Below, piece by piece: positions 1-7,214 of a stretch of 15,720 nt of DNA. How positions within the stretch are numbered: the first letter of the stretch is position 1; the number at the start of each line of letters is the position of its first letter. The DNA comes from Actinomycetota bacterium (lineage in GTDB: Bacteria; Actinomycetota; Actinomycetes; Nanopelagicales; Nanopelagicaceae), in NCBI GenBank assembly GCA_010032085.1, contig RGYL01000009.1, forward strand, positions 1 through 15,720, read 5' to 3'. Below the pieces are notes generated by a model. It made no database searches. It was not told the origin of the DNA and was given only the letters and a program-made list of their open reading frames with translations. The position numbers and the translations under genes were made by a program.

Positions 1-744
1 CTTCTTCAATTCAGAAGCGGCACGGTGCATTCCAGTTCCAGTTCCACCAGCAGCTGCGTAGACGACGTCTGCGCCATTCTGGTACATACCCTTTGCTGCT
101 TCATAACCCTTTGCTGGATCATTGAAGCCAGAGAAATCTGGGAAGTTGGAGATGTAAGTTGATTGGATCTTAATCTTTGGATTAATTGCCTTTGCACCAG
201 CAATGTAACCTGCTTCGAACTTCTTGATGAGCGGAGTATTAACGCCACCAATAAATCCGATGCGGCCACTCTTTGTGGTCATTGCAGCAGCAAGTCCTAC
301 AAGGTATGAGCCTTCTTCTTCCTTGAAGACAATTCCTTGAACGTTTGGAGCCTTAACGCTCGAGTCATCCACGATTCCCCATTGAACTTTCGGGAATTCT
401 GGCGCAACCTTTGCGAGTGCTGAAGCATAGGTAAATCCAACTACGACGATTGGATTTGCACCGCGCTTCGCCATTAAGCGAAGGCGCTCGGCACGCTGAT
501 CATCAGTAGCGGTTGGATTGTCCTGTGATTCGATGAGCTTTAGAGCTTTGTTCTTGTCCAAAATCGGCTTGACGCCAATGTAGGCAAGTTGGTTAAAGCC
601 AGGTACATCGCGTCCACCCAAGCTATAAGCAATACCAATTGTCTTGGTGGCTGCTTGAGCTGGAGCGATTGCCATCATTCCCGATAGCGCAACTGCGCCA
701 GCGAAAATTGAGGCACCGAGCCTGCGAAGAGTTTTCTTCTGCAT
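1..744 (-). CDS. BMP-family ABC transporter substrate-binding protein (partial, C-terminus outside window)
   Basis: Extracytoplasmic solute-binding protein of the BMP/PnrA family, whose characterised members bind nucleosides for an ABC importer. Only the first 248 residues are present; the gene runs off the left edge. Residues 1-31 form a Sec-type signal peptide (MQKKTLRR, hydrophobic core, then APAQA before ATKTIGIAY). There is no lipobox cysteine, so it is not an obvious lipoprotein. Family hallmarks are GGRDVPGFNQ (43-52), VVGFTYASAL (101-110), the DDSSV segment (126-130), a GSYLVGLAAAM helix (145-155), GRIGFIGGV (160-168) and the DVVYAAAGGTGTG strand-loop (226-238). The ATG is preceded by AAGGAG with an 8-base spacer. 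It is divergent from the sugar kinase at 983 across a region with a perfect inverted repeat. The adjacent kinase and deoC suggest a nucleoside or (deoxy)ribose ligand; this is inference. The permease and ATPase genes are presumably beyond the window. Confidence 0.9.
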   Translation of the reverse strand, partial: MQKKTLRRLGASIFAGAVALSGMMAIAPAQAATKTIGIAYSLGGRDVPGFNQLAYIGVKPILDKNKALKLIESQDNPTATDDQRAERLRLMAKRGANPIVVVGFTYASALAKVAPEFPKVQWGIVDDSSVKAPNVQGIVFKEEEGSYLVGLAAAMTTKSGRIGFIGGVNTPLIKKFEAGYIAGAKAINPKIKIQSTYISNFPDFSGFNDPAKGYEAAKGMYQNGADVVYAAAGGTGTGMHRAASELKK

Positions 745-752
745 TCAGTTAT

Positions 753-758
753 CTCCTT
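753..758 (-). promoter_or_regulatory. Shine-Dalgarno site of the BMP transporter gene
   Basis: AAGGAG lies 8 bases before the ATG at 744. It is the strongest ribosome-binding site in the window and fixes the start. It contrasts with the envelope and lysine genes to the right, which mostly lack one. Confidence 0.75.
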
Positions 759-856
759 AGTAGTTGTTTAACTGCGGAACTATTCGCACAAAGAAGATGG
801 AGGTAAGAATTCGTATCGCTGTGACGACATGTCGGGCCACAGGAGCCGACCTTCTT

Positions 857-880
857 CTTTAAAGCCATCGAGCTTTAAAG
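857..880. repeat. Perfect inverted repeat in the divergent transporter/kinase region, overlapping a tandem 13-base repeat
   Basis: CTTTAAAGC (857-865), a 6-base loop, then GCTTTAAAG (872-880) form a perfect 9-bp stem. The same segment is also a direct repeat: CTTTAAAGCCATC occurs at 857-869 and 873-885 with a 16-base period, and each copy contains the palindrome CTTTAAAG. There is no following T-tract on either strand, so it does not look like a terminator. Its place between the divergent transporter and kinase genes suggests an operator for a shared regulator or a structured 5' region; this is inference. The rest of the 745-982 gap holds the two ribosome-binding sites and no convincing gene. 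Confidence 0.5.
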
Positions 881-964
881 CCATCAGGATTGAGCTACAT
901 AGGGGGAATTCCGATAACTTATCGCGTGGAGTATCTTCTAGTCCAGCAACTGCAGGATTAGGAA

Positions 965-972
965 GAGAGGGG
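965..972 (+). promoter_or_regulatory. Shine-Dalgarno-like purine run before the sugar kinase
   Basis: GAGAGGGG lies 10 bases before the ATG at 983. It supports that start over the internal ATG codons near 1034, which fall inside the conserved first beta strand and loop. Confidence 0.5.
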
Positions 973-982
973 TTTCGCAATT

Positions 983-1912
983 ATGAATTTTCTTTATAAA
1001 AAGGCCCCGGAAATCGTTGTTGTCGGAAGCACGATGATGGACATGATCGCTTACGTGAAGCGGGCTCCCAGCTCAGGGGAAACTGTGATTGGAGACTCAT
1101 TTTCATTGGGATTTGGCGGAAAAGGCGCCAACCAGGCGGTCATGGCCAGCCGCTTTGGAGCCAAGGTAAAGATGATCAATACCTTGGGAGATGACGTTTT
1201 TGGTGAAACCACTTTAAAGAATTTCCAAGACCAGGGAATTGACACTAAGTATGTGAATCGGGTACCCGGTGCTAGCGGGGTTGCACCTATATGGGTAGAA
1301 GCAGATGGATCAAATCGAATTATTTGCGTTCCTGGAACAAATTTCGCGATGACTGTTCCGCAAGTTCAAAGCGCGCTCTCAGAAATTTCCGAAATTGATG
1401 TTTTGGTTGGGCAATTAGAGATTCGCCAGGAAGTAACTGCTGCCGCTTTTGCGGCGGCGCGTGCGCGCGGGATTACTACGATTTTAAATCCTGCGCCGTT
1501 CGCACCACTTTCTTCCGAGCTTGTGAAAAATTCAGATTGGATAATTCCAAATGAGACGGAATTTGCCGGTCTCGATAATTCTGGCAGAGCGCCAGATAGC
1601 GATGAAGTAATTCTGGAGCTCGCCAAGTCTCTTGGTTGCAAGTTAGTGGTGACTTTGGGAGAAAAGGGAGCGGCGTTAGTCGAGAATGGCAAAGTCGTGC
1701 GAGTCGCTGCACCTTCGGTAAACGCGATTGATACCACCGGCGCGGGGGATGCTTTCGTGGGTGCATTTTCGGTTGGGTTGGGACTTGGTTTTGAGCCAGA
1801 AAAGGCGGTCAAGCTGGGCTGCGAATCGGCCTCACTAAGTGTTACTCGTAAGGGCACCCAATCCTCATACCCAAGTCGGCAAGAGGCGACGCAGATTATC
1901 TCCGGGATTTAA
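983..1912 (+). CDS. rbsK: Ribokinase-like PfkB-family sugar kinase, predicted 2-deoxyribokinase
   Basis: ATP-dependent cytosolic kinase that phosphorylates ribose or, as argued here, 2-deoxyribose at O5. The 309-aa length fits ribokinase. Motifs in order: substrate strand VVVGSTMMD (12-20), PfkB signature 1 GGKGANQA (45-52), PNETE (189-193) for metal/phosphate binding, TLGEKGA (224-230), and signature 2 DTTGAGDAF (250-258), with Asp256 as catalytic base and GAG as anion hole. Aligning GSTMMD with GSINAD of E. coli RbsK puts Met18 at the position of Asn14. Salmonella deoxyribokinase (DeoK) was reported to carry Met there (Met10), and that residue affects affinity for deoxyribose. With deoC and aldehyde dehydrogenase nearby, the deoK role is more likely than classical rbsK, though specificity is inferred. 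Its stop overlaps the stop of the convergent half-size dehydrogenase by 4 bases. Confidence 0.9.
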   Translation: MNFLYKKAPEIVVVGSTMMDMIAYVKRAPSSGETVIGDSFSLGFGGKGANQAVMASRFGAKVKMINTLGDDVFGETTLKNFQDQGIDTKYVNRVPGASGVAPIWVEADGSNRIICVPGTNFAMTVPQVQSALSEISEIDVLVGQLEIRQEVTAAAFAAARARGITTILNPAPFAPLSSELVKNSDWIIPNETEFAGLDNSGRAPDSDEVILELAKSLGCKLVVTLGEKGAALVENGKVVRVAAPSVNAIDTTGAGDAFVGAFSVGLGLGFEPEKAVKLGCESASLSVTRKGTQSSYPSRQEATQIISGI

Positions 1913-2751
1913 ATTCCGATGGGGTGCCAGACCGTCTTGTACTCCATAAACGAGAGCATTCGATTTGGCGATACATCCTTATTAAAGCGATGAATCCGCT
2001 TGAGGTTCTCACTGCCGGCGCGCTTTATTTCGCCATCAAGAGTCTTTGCAACTCCCGAGATATCAATTCCATCAACTTCCATATGTCCAGCCAACCAAGG
2101 AACTAACTCACTCCGCTTTCCAGTAAGAATATTTACAACTCCACCAGGCAGATCACTTGTCGCAAGAACTTCAGCGAGTGTGATTGCCGGTAGCGGAGCA
2201 GATTCACTTGCGATTAGTACTGCAGTATTTCCACCAGCAATGACTGGCGCTAGTCCACGAGTTAGGCCAAGGAGAGATTCTTTCTCTTCAGCAATGACTC
2301 CAACTACTCCTAGCGGTTCTGGAATAGTGAAGTTGTAGTAAGGGCCAGCGATTGGATTTGTACCGCCAGCAGAGGTAGAAATCTTGTCGCACCATCCGGC
2401 GTACCAGACCCATAAATCTATGGCTTCTTGAACTTGTTTCTTTGCTGAAGTTTGGCTTACACCTTCAAGGGCCGAGATTTCCTCAATAAATTGCAAACTT
2501 CTTCCCTCTAACATTTCGGCGATGCGATAGAGAATTTGGCCACGATTAAATGCAGTCGCATGGGACCATCCATTAAATGCGGAGCGAGCGGCAACGACGG
2601 CATCTCGTAAATCTTTTCGCGAAGCGAGCGCTGGGTTTGCAACAAAGTTGCCCTTTTTGTCTTTTAATTCGTAGGAACGACCCGATTCACTCCGAGGAAA
2701 TGCGCCACCGATATAAAGTTTGTAGGTCTTCATCACATCAAGGCGCATCAT
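1909..2751 (-). CDS. Half-length aldehyde dehydrogenase-family protein lacking the catalytic domain
   Basis: This 280-aa protein matches only the N-terminal, NAD-binding part of the ALDH fold (usual length about 480). It can be aligned with its upstream neighbour through YIGG (13-16), AVVAARSAFNGW (51-62), WYAGWCDK (116-123), GVVGVI (148-153), APVIAGGNTAVL (168-179) and LPGGVVNILTG (201-211). The active-site landmarks are gone. PWNF of the neighbour is replaced by EEKE (155-158), the catalytic lysine of LKPAE by Ile180, and FTGST by DISGV (230-234). The catalytic Cys domain is absent. The frame is nevertheless intact, and its ATG overlaps the neighbour's TGA (ATGA), which implies translational coupling. 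It is last in the operon. It may be a non-catalytic partner of the full-length enzyme, or a decaying duplicate; the first is favoured because no stop or frameshift is visible. ATGs at codons 1, 2 and 7 are all possible starts. Confidence 0.8.
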   Translation of the reverse strand: MMRLDVMKTYKLYIGGAFPRSESGRSYELKDKKGNFVANPALASRKDLRDAVVAARSAFNGWSHATAFNRGQILYRIAEMLEGRSLQFIEEISALEGVSQTSAKKQVQEAIDLWVWYAGWCDKISTSAGGTNPIAGPYYNFTIPEPLGVVGVIAEEKESLLGLTRGLAPVIAGGNTAVLIASESAPLPAITLAEVLATSDLPGGVVNILTGKRSELVPWLAGHMEVDGIDISGVAKTLDGEIKRAGSENLKRIHRFNKDVSPNRMLSFMEYKTVWHPIGI

Positions 2752-4196
2752 TTAGCTCCCTTTAAATATGCAGCAAGGCCATGGCGACCGCCTTCGCGAC
2801 CCCAGCCAGACTCTTTATAACCACCAAACGGGCTGGCGGCATCAAATTTATTAAAGGTATTTGCCCAAATCACTCCCGCTTTCAATTCATTAGCAGCCCA
2901 GAGAATCTTGGAGCCTTTCTCAGTCCAAACTCCTGCGGAGAGGCCAAAGGGAGTGTTATTCGCCTTCTCCATAGCCTCACTAGGCGTCCGGAAAGTAAGA
3001 ACCGATAGAACTGGCCCAAAGATTTCCTCACGCGCTATTCGATGTGCCTGAGTGACTCCAGTAAATATCGTGGGCGCAAACCAATACCCTTTTGTTGGAA
3101 GTGCACAAGGAGCGCTCCAAATCTGGGCGCCCTCTTTGCTTCCCGATTCTGACATTTCCTTTATCTTCGCAAGTTGTGCGCTGGAATTTATTGCTCCCAA
3201 GTCAGTGTTCTTATCGAGCGGATCGCCGACTCTAATTTTTGCCATTCTTACTTGGAGCTTTTCGATGAATTCATCAACGATGCTCTCTTGCAGAAGTAAT
3301 CGTGATCCGGCGCAACAAACGTGACCTTGATTGAAAAAGATTCCGTTAATAATTCCTTCAACTGCCTCATCAATCGGCGCATCGTCAAAGACAATGTTCG
3401 CACCCTTACCACCAAGTTCTAGAGTTGCCGGAATTCCGCGATCCGCAATCGATTTAGCAATTAATTTTCCAACTTCAGTCGATCCGGTGAAGGCAATCTT
3501 GTCGATATCTTTATGGTTAACAAGCGCAGCTCCAGTACTGCCATCGCCCGTTACGATGTTTACAACTCCTGCTGGGAGCTCGGCCTGTTCACAGATATCT
3601 GCAAATAAGAGAGCAGTTAGCGGAGTAGTTTCTGCTGGCTTTAAAACGACTGTGTTACCCGTTGCTAGAGCCGGCGCGACCTTCCAAGCCAACATCAATA
3701 ATGGGAAATTCCACGGAATTATCTGTCCTACAACACCATACGGTTTTGGATTATCTCCATATCCAGCGTAGTTAAGTTTGTCGGCCCAACCGGCGTGATA
3801 GAAAAAATGAGCCGCTGAGAGCGGAACATCAACATCGCGCGTCTCTCGAATTGGCTTTCCATTGTCGAGCGCTTCAAGAACTGCAAATTCACGAGCCCGT
3901 TCTTGCAGTAATCGCGCTATCCGAAATAGATATTTAGCGCGCTCCTTGGGCGCCATCTTTGCCCAGACTTTGTTGTAAGCGGAGCGGGCGGCTTTCACTG
4001 CCTTATCGATATCTGTTGCATCTGCGAGTGAAACCTTGGATAGGACCTCTTCAGTCGCAGGATTAATACTGGCAAATCTCTTCTTGGAGTGGGGAGCAAC
4101 CCACTTGCCATTTATGTATAAACCGTATTCGCTCTTGATATCAACGATCGCGCGCGATTCTGGGGCTGGGGCATATTCAAAAATCTCAGTGCTCAT
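2748..4196 (-). CDS. NAD(P)-dependent aldehyde dehydrogenase
   Basis: Full-length (482 aa) cytosolic ALDH that oxidises an aldehyde to the carboxylate. The catalytic set is complete: PWN (161-163) with Asn163, Lys186 in VVLKPAE, FTGSTEVG (236-243), general base Glu260 in LELGGK, nucleophile Cys294 in GHVCCAGSR (291-299), and EIFGPV (391-396), whose Glu binds the cofactor ribose. The gene begins 2 bases after the deoC stop and overlaps the half-size ALDH at its end, so it belongs to the same mRNA. DeoC releases acetaldehyde, so acetaldehyde oxidation to acetate is the most economical role; the substrate cannot be read from sequence alone. The start ATG at 4196 gives a normal-length N-terminus. 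Confidence 0.92.
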   Translation of the reverse strand: MSTEIFEYAPAPESRAIVDIKSEYGLYINGKWVAPHSKKRFASINPATEEVLSKVSLADATDIDKAVKAARSAYNKVWAKMAPKERAKYLFRIARLLQERAREFAVLEALDNGKPIRETRDVDVPLSAAHFFYHAGWADKLNYAGYGDNPKPYGVVGQIIPWNFPLLMLAWKVAPALATGNTVVLKPAETTPLTALLFADICEQAELPAGVVNIVTGDGSTGAALVNHKDIDKIAFTGSTEVGKLIAKSIADRGIPATLELGGKGANIVFDDAPIDEAVEGIINGIFFNQGHVCCAGSRLLLQESIVDEFIEKLQVRMAKIRVGDPLDKNTDLGAINSSAQLAKIKEMSESGSKEGAQIWSAPCALPTKGYWFAPTIFTGVTQAHRIAREEIFGPVLSVLTFRTPSEAMEKANNTPFGLSAGVWTEKGSKILWAANELKAGVIWANTFNKFDAASPFGGYKESGWGREGGRHGLAAYLKGAK

Positions 4197-4198
4197 TA

Positions 4199-5140
4199 CT
4201 AATCCACCGTAACATAATTAGAACCCGAATATCTGCCATCCCGCAGTTTCATCCGCTGCATCAATAAATCATTTAGAAGCGCGCTCGCGCCAATACGAAA
4301 TAGATCTGGGGTCAACCACTCTGGGCCTGCAGTTTCATTTACCAGGACTAATTGCTTGATTGCATCTTTAGTAGTTCTAATTCCACCTGCTGGCTTAACG
4401 CCAATTCTTTGCCCAGTTAACTTATAGAAATCCCGAACGGCTTCCAGCATGACGAGAACTACTGGGGCGGTCGCCGCGGGTGTAACTTTTCCAGTACTTG
4501 TCTTTATGAAATCAGCACCCGCTAACATCGCAAGATAGGAGGCCTTTCGCACATTGTCATATGTAGCAAGCTCGCCAGTTTCAAGAATTACTTTTAGATG
4601 AGCCCTATCACCGCAAAGTGATTTAATTTCTCGGATCTCCTCAAAAACCTCGCCGATACGACCAGATAGAAATGCGCCTCGATCAATGACCATATCAATC
4701 TCACTTGCGCCAGCCTCAATAGCATCCTTGGTATCGCGTAATTTAACTTCCATAGAAGCTCGCCCTGAAGGAAATGCTGTTGATACCGCCGCAACGGGAA
4801 TATCTTGCCCGCCGATTGAATCTAAATGTTTACGCGCAATTTCAACCATATCGTTGTAAACACAGATTGCTCCGACGTGGGGAACGCTGGCATCTGTTGG
4901 ATCGGGACGGAAACCTTTAGCGCAAAGTGACTTAACTTTTCCGGGAGTATCGGCGCCCTCTAGCGTTGTGAGGTCAACCATCTTGATCGCAAGATCTATT
5001 GCCTTCGCTTTGCTAGTTGTTTTGATACTTCGCGTTGCCAACATCGCAGCTCTACCTTCTGCGCCTACTTTGTCGACTCCAGGGAGATTATCGAGGAAGG
5101 CTCGGAGTGAAGATTCGCTGCCATCAATTAATGATTTCAC
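4199..5140 (-). CDS. deoC: Deoxyribose-phosphate aldolase
   Basis: Class I aldolase that splits 2-deoxy-D-ribose-5-phosphate into glyceraldehyde-3-phosphate and acetaldehyde, the final step of deoxynucleoside and deoxyribose catabolism. The Schiff-base lysine is Lys213 in DFIKTSTGK (210-218). The proton-relay pair is Asp150 in EIDMVI (148-152 region) and Lys249 in GVKPAGGIR. At 313 aa it is longer than the 259-aa E. coli enzyme, mainly through an N-terminal extension of about 50 residues. That form resembles the longer DeoC versions seen in actinobacteria and animals. The start is GTG at 5140, 3 bases after the stop of the mutase gene, with no clear Shine-Dalgarno site, so translational coupling is likely. 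It sits between the mutase that could feed it and the dehydrogenase that could remove its acetaldehyde. Confidence 0.95.
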   Translation of the reverse strand: MKSLIDGSESSLRAFLDNLPGVDKVGAEGRAAMLATRSIKTTSKAKAIDLAIKMVDLTTLEGADTPGKVKSLCAKGFRPDPTDASVPHVGAICVYNDMVEIARKHLDSIGGQDIPVAAVSTAFPSGRASMEVKLRDTKDAIEAGASEIDMVIDRGAFLSGRIGEVFEEIREIKSLCGDRAHLKVILETGELATYDNVRKASYLAMLAGADFIKTSTGKVTPAATAPVVLVMLEAVRDFYKLTGQRIGVKPAGGIRTTKDAIKQLVLVNETAGPEWLTPDLFRIGASALLNDLLMQRMKLRDGRYSGSNYVTVD

Positions 5141-5143
5141 TCG

Positions 5144-6769
5144 TTAGTTCACCGCCATTAGTGCTCGAAATTCTCGCTCCACCGCATCAAGGATAGTAGT
5201 TGCCTCACTAACCTGATTAGTCACAACTTCGATGTAGCACTTGATCTTCGGTTCGGTGCCGCTGGGACGAACAATTACGCGATATTTCTCATCCAACCAG
5301 ATCCGCACTCCATTTGTAGGGGGGAGGCCATCTTTTGGCCGCTCTAAGTCATCAACCTGTGTGACTTTAAACTGCGAAAGTTGGGTTGGAAGATTATTTC
5401 GTAATTTGCCCATGACTTTATCAATATCACTAATGCTTTGTGTCCTAACCGATATCTGCCGAGTTCCGTGAAAACCATATTTCTTCCAAATCTCGTTTAA
5501 TAGTTGTGCAATCGTTTTTCCCTCACGCTTTAAATCTGCGGCGAGTTGGACAAGAACTAAAGCGGCGCTAATCCCGTCTTTATCATTTACCGAATCTGCG
5601 TCAACGGCATAACCCAGAGCCTCTTCATATCCAAAGCGCAGGTTCGCCACCTTTGCTAGATACTTGAAACCAGTCAAAGTCTCCACAAAGGGCAATCCAT
5701 AAGATTTAGCTATCTTGCTCAAAATTGATGAGGAGACAATCGAATTAGCTAATACTGCACTTTTATCTTCACAAGTTCGGGCTAGATACTCACCCAATAA
5801 GGCACCAACTTCATCACCGCGCAACATCCGCCAATTCCCATCATTTATTGCGGCGGCACATCTATCAGCATCTGGGTCGTTTGCAATTACTAGGTCTGCC
5901 TCAACCTCCCGAGCAAGTTTTAGCGAAAGGTCGATTGCCCCAGGTTCTTCTGGATTAGGAAAAGCCACCGTCGGAAAATCTGGATCAGGTTCTGCTTGTT
6001 CCTTCACTAGGATAGGTCGGGTAAAGCCAGCACGATCAAAGACTTTTAGAACGGTCTCAGTTCCAACTCCGTGCATCGCGGTGTAGACGACCTTCAATTC
6101 AATTGGAGAATTTCCGAGGCGAGCAGTCGTAGCTATGTATTCATTAACGATCTCATCGCTAAGGATCGTCCAAGTCGTACCCCGTGGGACTTGATTAAGA
6201 CTTGGAGCGGCTGAGATCTCAGCAGAAATTTCTTTATCGGTAGGCGAAATTATCTGGGAGCCCTCATATCTGATTCCATTTACTGTGCCACCTAAATAAA
6301 CCTTGTAGCCATTATCTTGTGGCGGATTGTGGCTCGCAGTAACCATTACTCCAACATCACAACCAAGTTTGCGTACTGCAAATGCCAAGACTGGTGTTGG
6401 TAGCGCTCTTGGCAAAACGAATACTTCAAAACCTGCGCCACTCATTATCTCTGCGGTGTCCCGAGTGAAATCTTCCGAGCCATATCTAGCATCGCGCCCG
6501 ATAACTATGGACTTCAAACCTGCGTTAGACATAAAGCGTGACAACCCATAAGCCGTCTTTGATACAACGCAGCGATTCATCCGTGATGGTCCTGGGCCAA
6601 GTGGGCCACGCAACCCTGCTGTGCCAAACTCTAAGAAGCCCTGGAAGCACTCGGTCAGCTCCTCTGTTGCACCACGATCTAACCACTCTTGTAGTTGCGC
6701 ACGAGTTTTGGGATCTGGATCATCTGAGATCCAAGATTTAACCTCAGCTACAAGTCTTTCGGATAACAC
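5144..6769 (-). CDS. pmmB: Alpha-D-phosphohexomutase family enzyme (PmmB type), likely phosphopentomutase
   Basis: A 541-aa cytosolic phosphosugar mutase of the PMM/PGM superfamily. The phosphoserine loop is TASHNPPQDNGYK (144-156) with Ser146. The Mg-binding loop is DPDADR (298-303). The sugar-recognition loop is EEALGY (382-387), and the phosphate-binding loop is RPSGTEPK (501-508). All four domain signatures are present, so the enzyme should be active. Members of this length include M. tuberculosis PmmB, which lies near deoxynucleoside genes, and human PGM2, which acts as a phosphopentomutase. Position directly upstream of deoC, and no DeoB-type gene in view, suggests conversion of (deoxy)ribose-1-phosphate to the 5-phosphate; this is inference. 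Phosphomannomutase or phosphoglucomutase activity is the alternative. The start is GTG at 6769, 4 bases after the preceding stop. Confidence 0.9.
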   Translation of the reverse strand: MLSERLVAEVKSWISDDPDPKTRAQLQEWLDRGATEELTECFQGFLEFGTAGLRGPLGPGPSRMNRCVVSKTAYGLSRFMSNAGLKSIVIGRDARYGSEDFTRDTAEIMSGAGFEVFVLPRALPTPVLAFAVRKLGCDVGVMVTASHNPPQDNGYKVYLGGTVNGIRYEGSQIISPTDKEISAEISAAPSLNQVPRGTTWTILSDEIVNEYIATTARLGNSPIELKVVYTAMHGVGTETVLKVFDRAGFTRPILVKEQAEPDPDFPTVAFPNPEEPGAIDLSLKLAREVEADLVIANDPDADRCAAAINDGNWRMLRGDEVGALLGEYLARTCEDKSAVLANSIVSSSILSKIAKSYGLPFVETLTGFKYLAKVANLRFGYEEALGYAVDADSVNDKDGISAALVLVQLAADLKREGKTIAQLLNEIWKKYGFHGTRQISVRTQSISDIDKVMGKLRNNLPTQLSQFKVTQVDDLERPKDGLPPTNGVRIWLDEKYRVIVRPSGTEPKIKCYIEVVTNQVSEATTILDAVEREFRALMAVN

Positions 6770-6773
6770 CTAA

Positions 6774-7214
6774 CTACCGTACCCCTCTATTTCTGATTTC
6801 AGCAATGTAGTCATCAGGAGCACCGGCCTCTATTGCTGCGGCAACCATGATCTCTAGATACCGCTGTGACGGGATGCCACCCTCAAATGAATTCAATACG
6901 TAGACATAACAACTTTGCGTTCCTGTCATAGTCTCGACCCGCACTCGAATTTTCCGATAGAGATCTGTAGTCACGCCCTCCCATTCATCAAGAGCGGATT
7001 CATCTTGTTTGGTTAAGTCATATAAGGAGACAAAAACGGAAGCGCTTGAATCCTCGGCAAGGGTTGCAACCGCACCTTCCCAACCGATTTCTTCACCGCC
7101 AAAAGTTAAGCGCCAACCTCGTAACCAACCAGTTCCAAGATGCGGTGAATGCGGTGCACGTTGCAACATCTGGCGGGGATCAAGGTTTGAGCCATAAGCA
7201 GCGTAAAGAGTCAT
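6774..7214 (-). CDS. Gamma-glutamylcyclotransferase-fold (GGCT/AIG2-like) protein
   Basis: A 146-aa protein of the gamma-glutamylcyclotransferase fold. The N-terminal substrate loop YGSNL is at 7-11. The catalytic glutamate is likely Glu79 in LDEWEGV (75-81), aligned with the LDExEG motif of GGCT enzymes. GW...LRGWRLTFGG (29-40) and the strand YVYV near residue 100 also fit. Family members release 5-oxoproline from gamma-glutamyl peptides or amines; the substrate here is unknown, and many actinobacteria lack glutathione. Its ATG overlaps the maf stop codon (ATGA), and it precedes the mutase by 4 bases, so it is co-expressed with a repair/house-cleaning enzyme and with sugar catabolism. No signal peptide is visible. 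Confidence 0.82.
   Translation of the reverse strand: MTLYAAYGSNLDPRQMLQRAPHSPHLGTGWLRGWRLTFGGEEIGWEGAVATLAEDSSASVFVSLYDLTKQDESALDEWEGVTTDLYRKIRVRVETMTGTQSCYVYVLNSFEGGIPSQRYLEIMVAAAIEAGAPDDYIAEIRNRGVR

Noticed and set aside
1366..1857. Long open frame (163 codons) antisense to the sugar kinase
   Set aside because: It lies fully within a well-supported PfkB gene and has Ser/Pro/Ala-rich composition typical of an antisense shadow, with no recognisable domain.
2748..4196. Two dehydrogenase genes as one gene split by a frameshift
   Set aside because: The upstream gene is a complete 482-aa ALDH and the downstream one repeats the N-terminal half, so they are tandem paralogues and not two parts of one protein.
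5715..6086. Open frame antisense to the mutase gene
   Set aside because: It overlaps the conserved mutase domains on the other strand and has no start signal or family resemblance.
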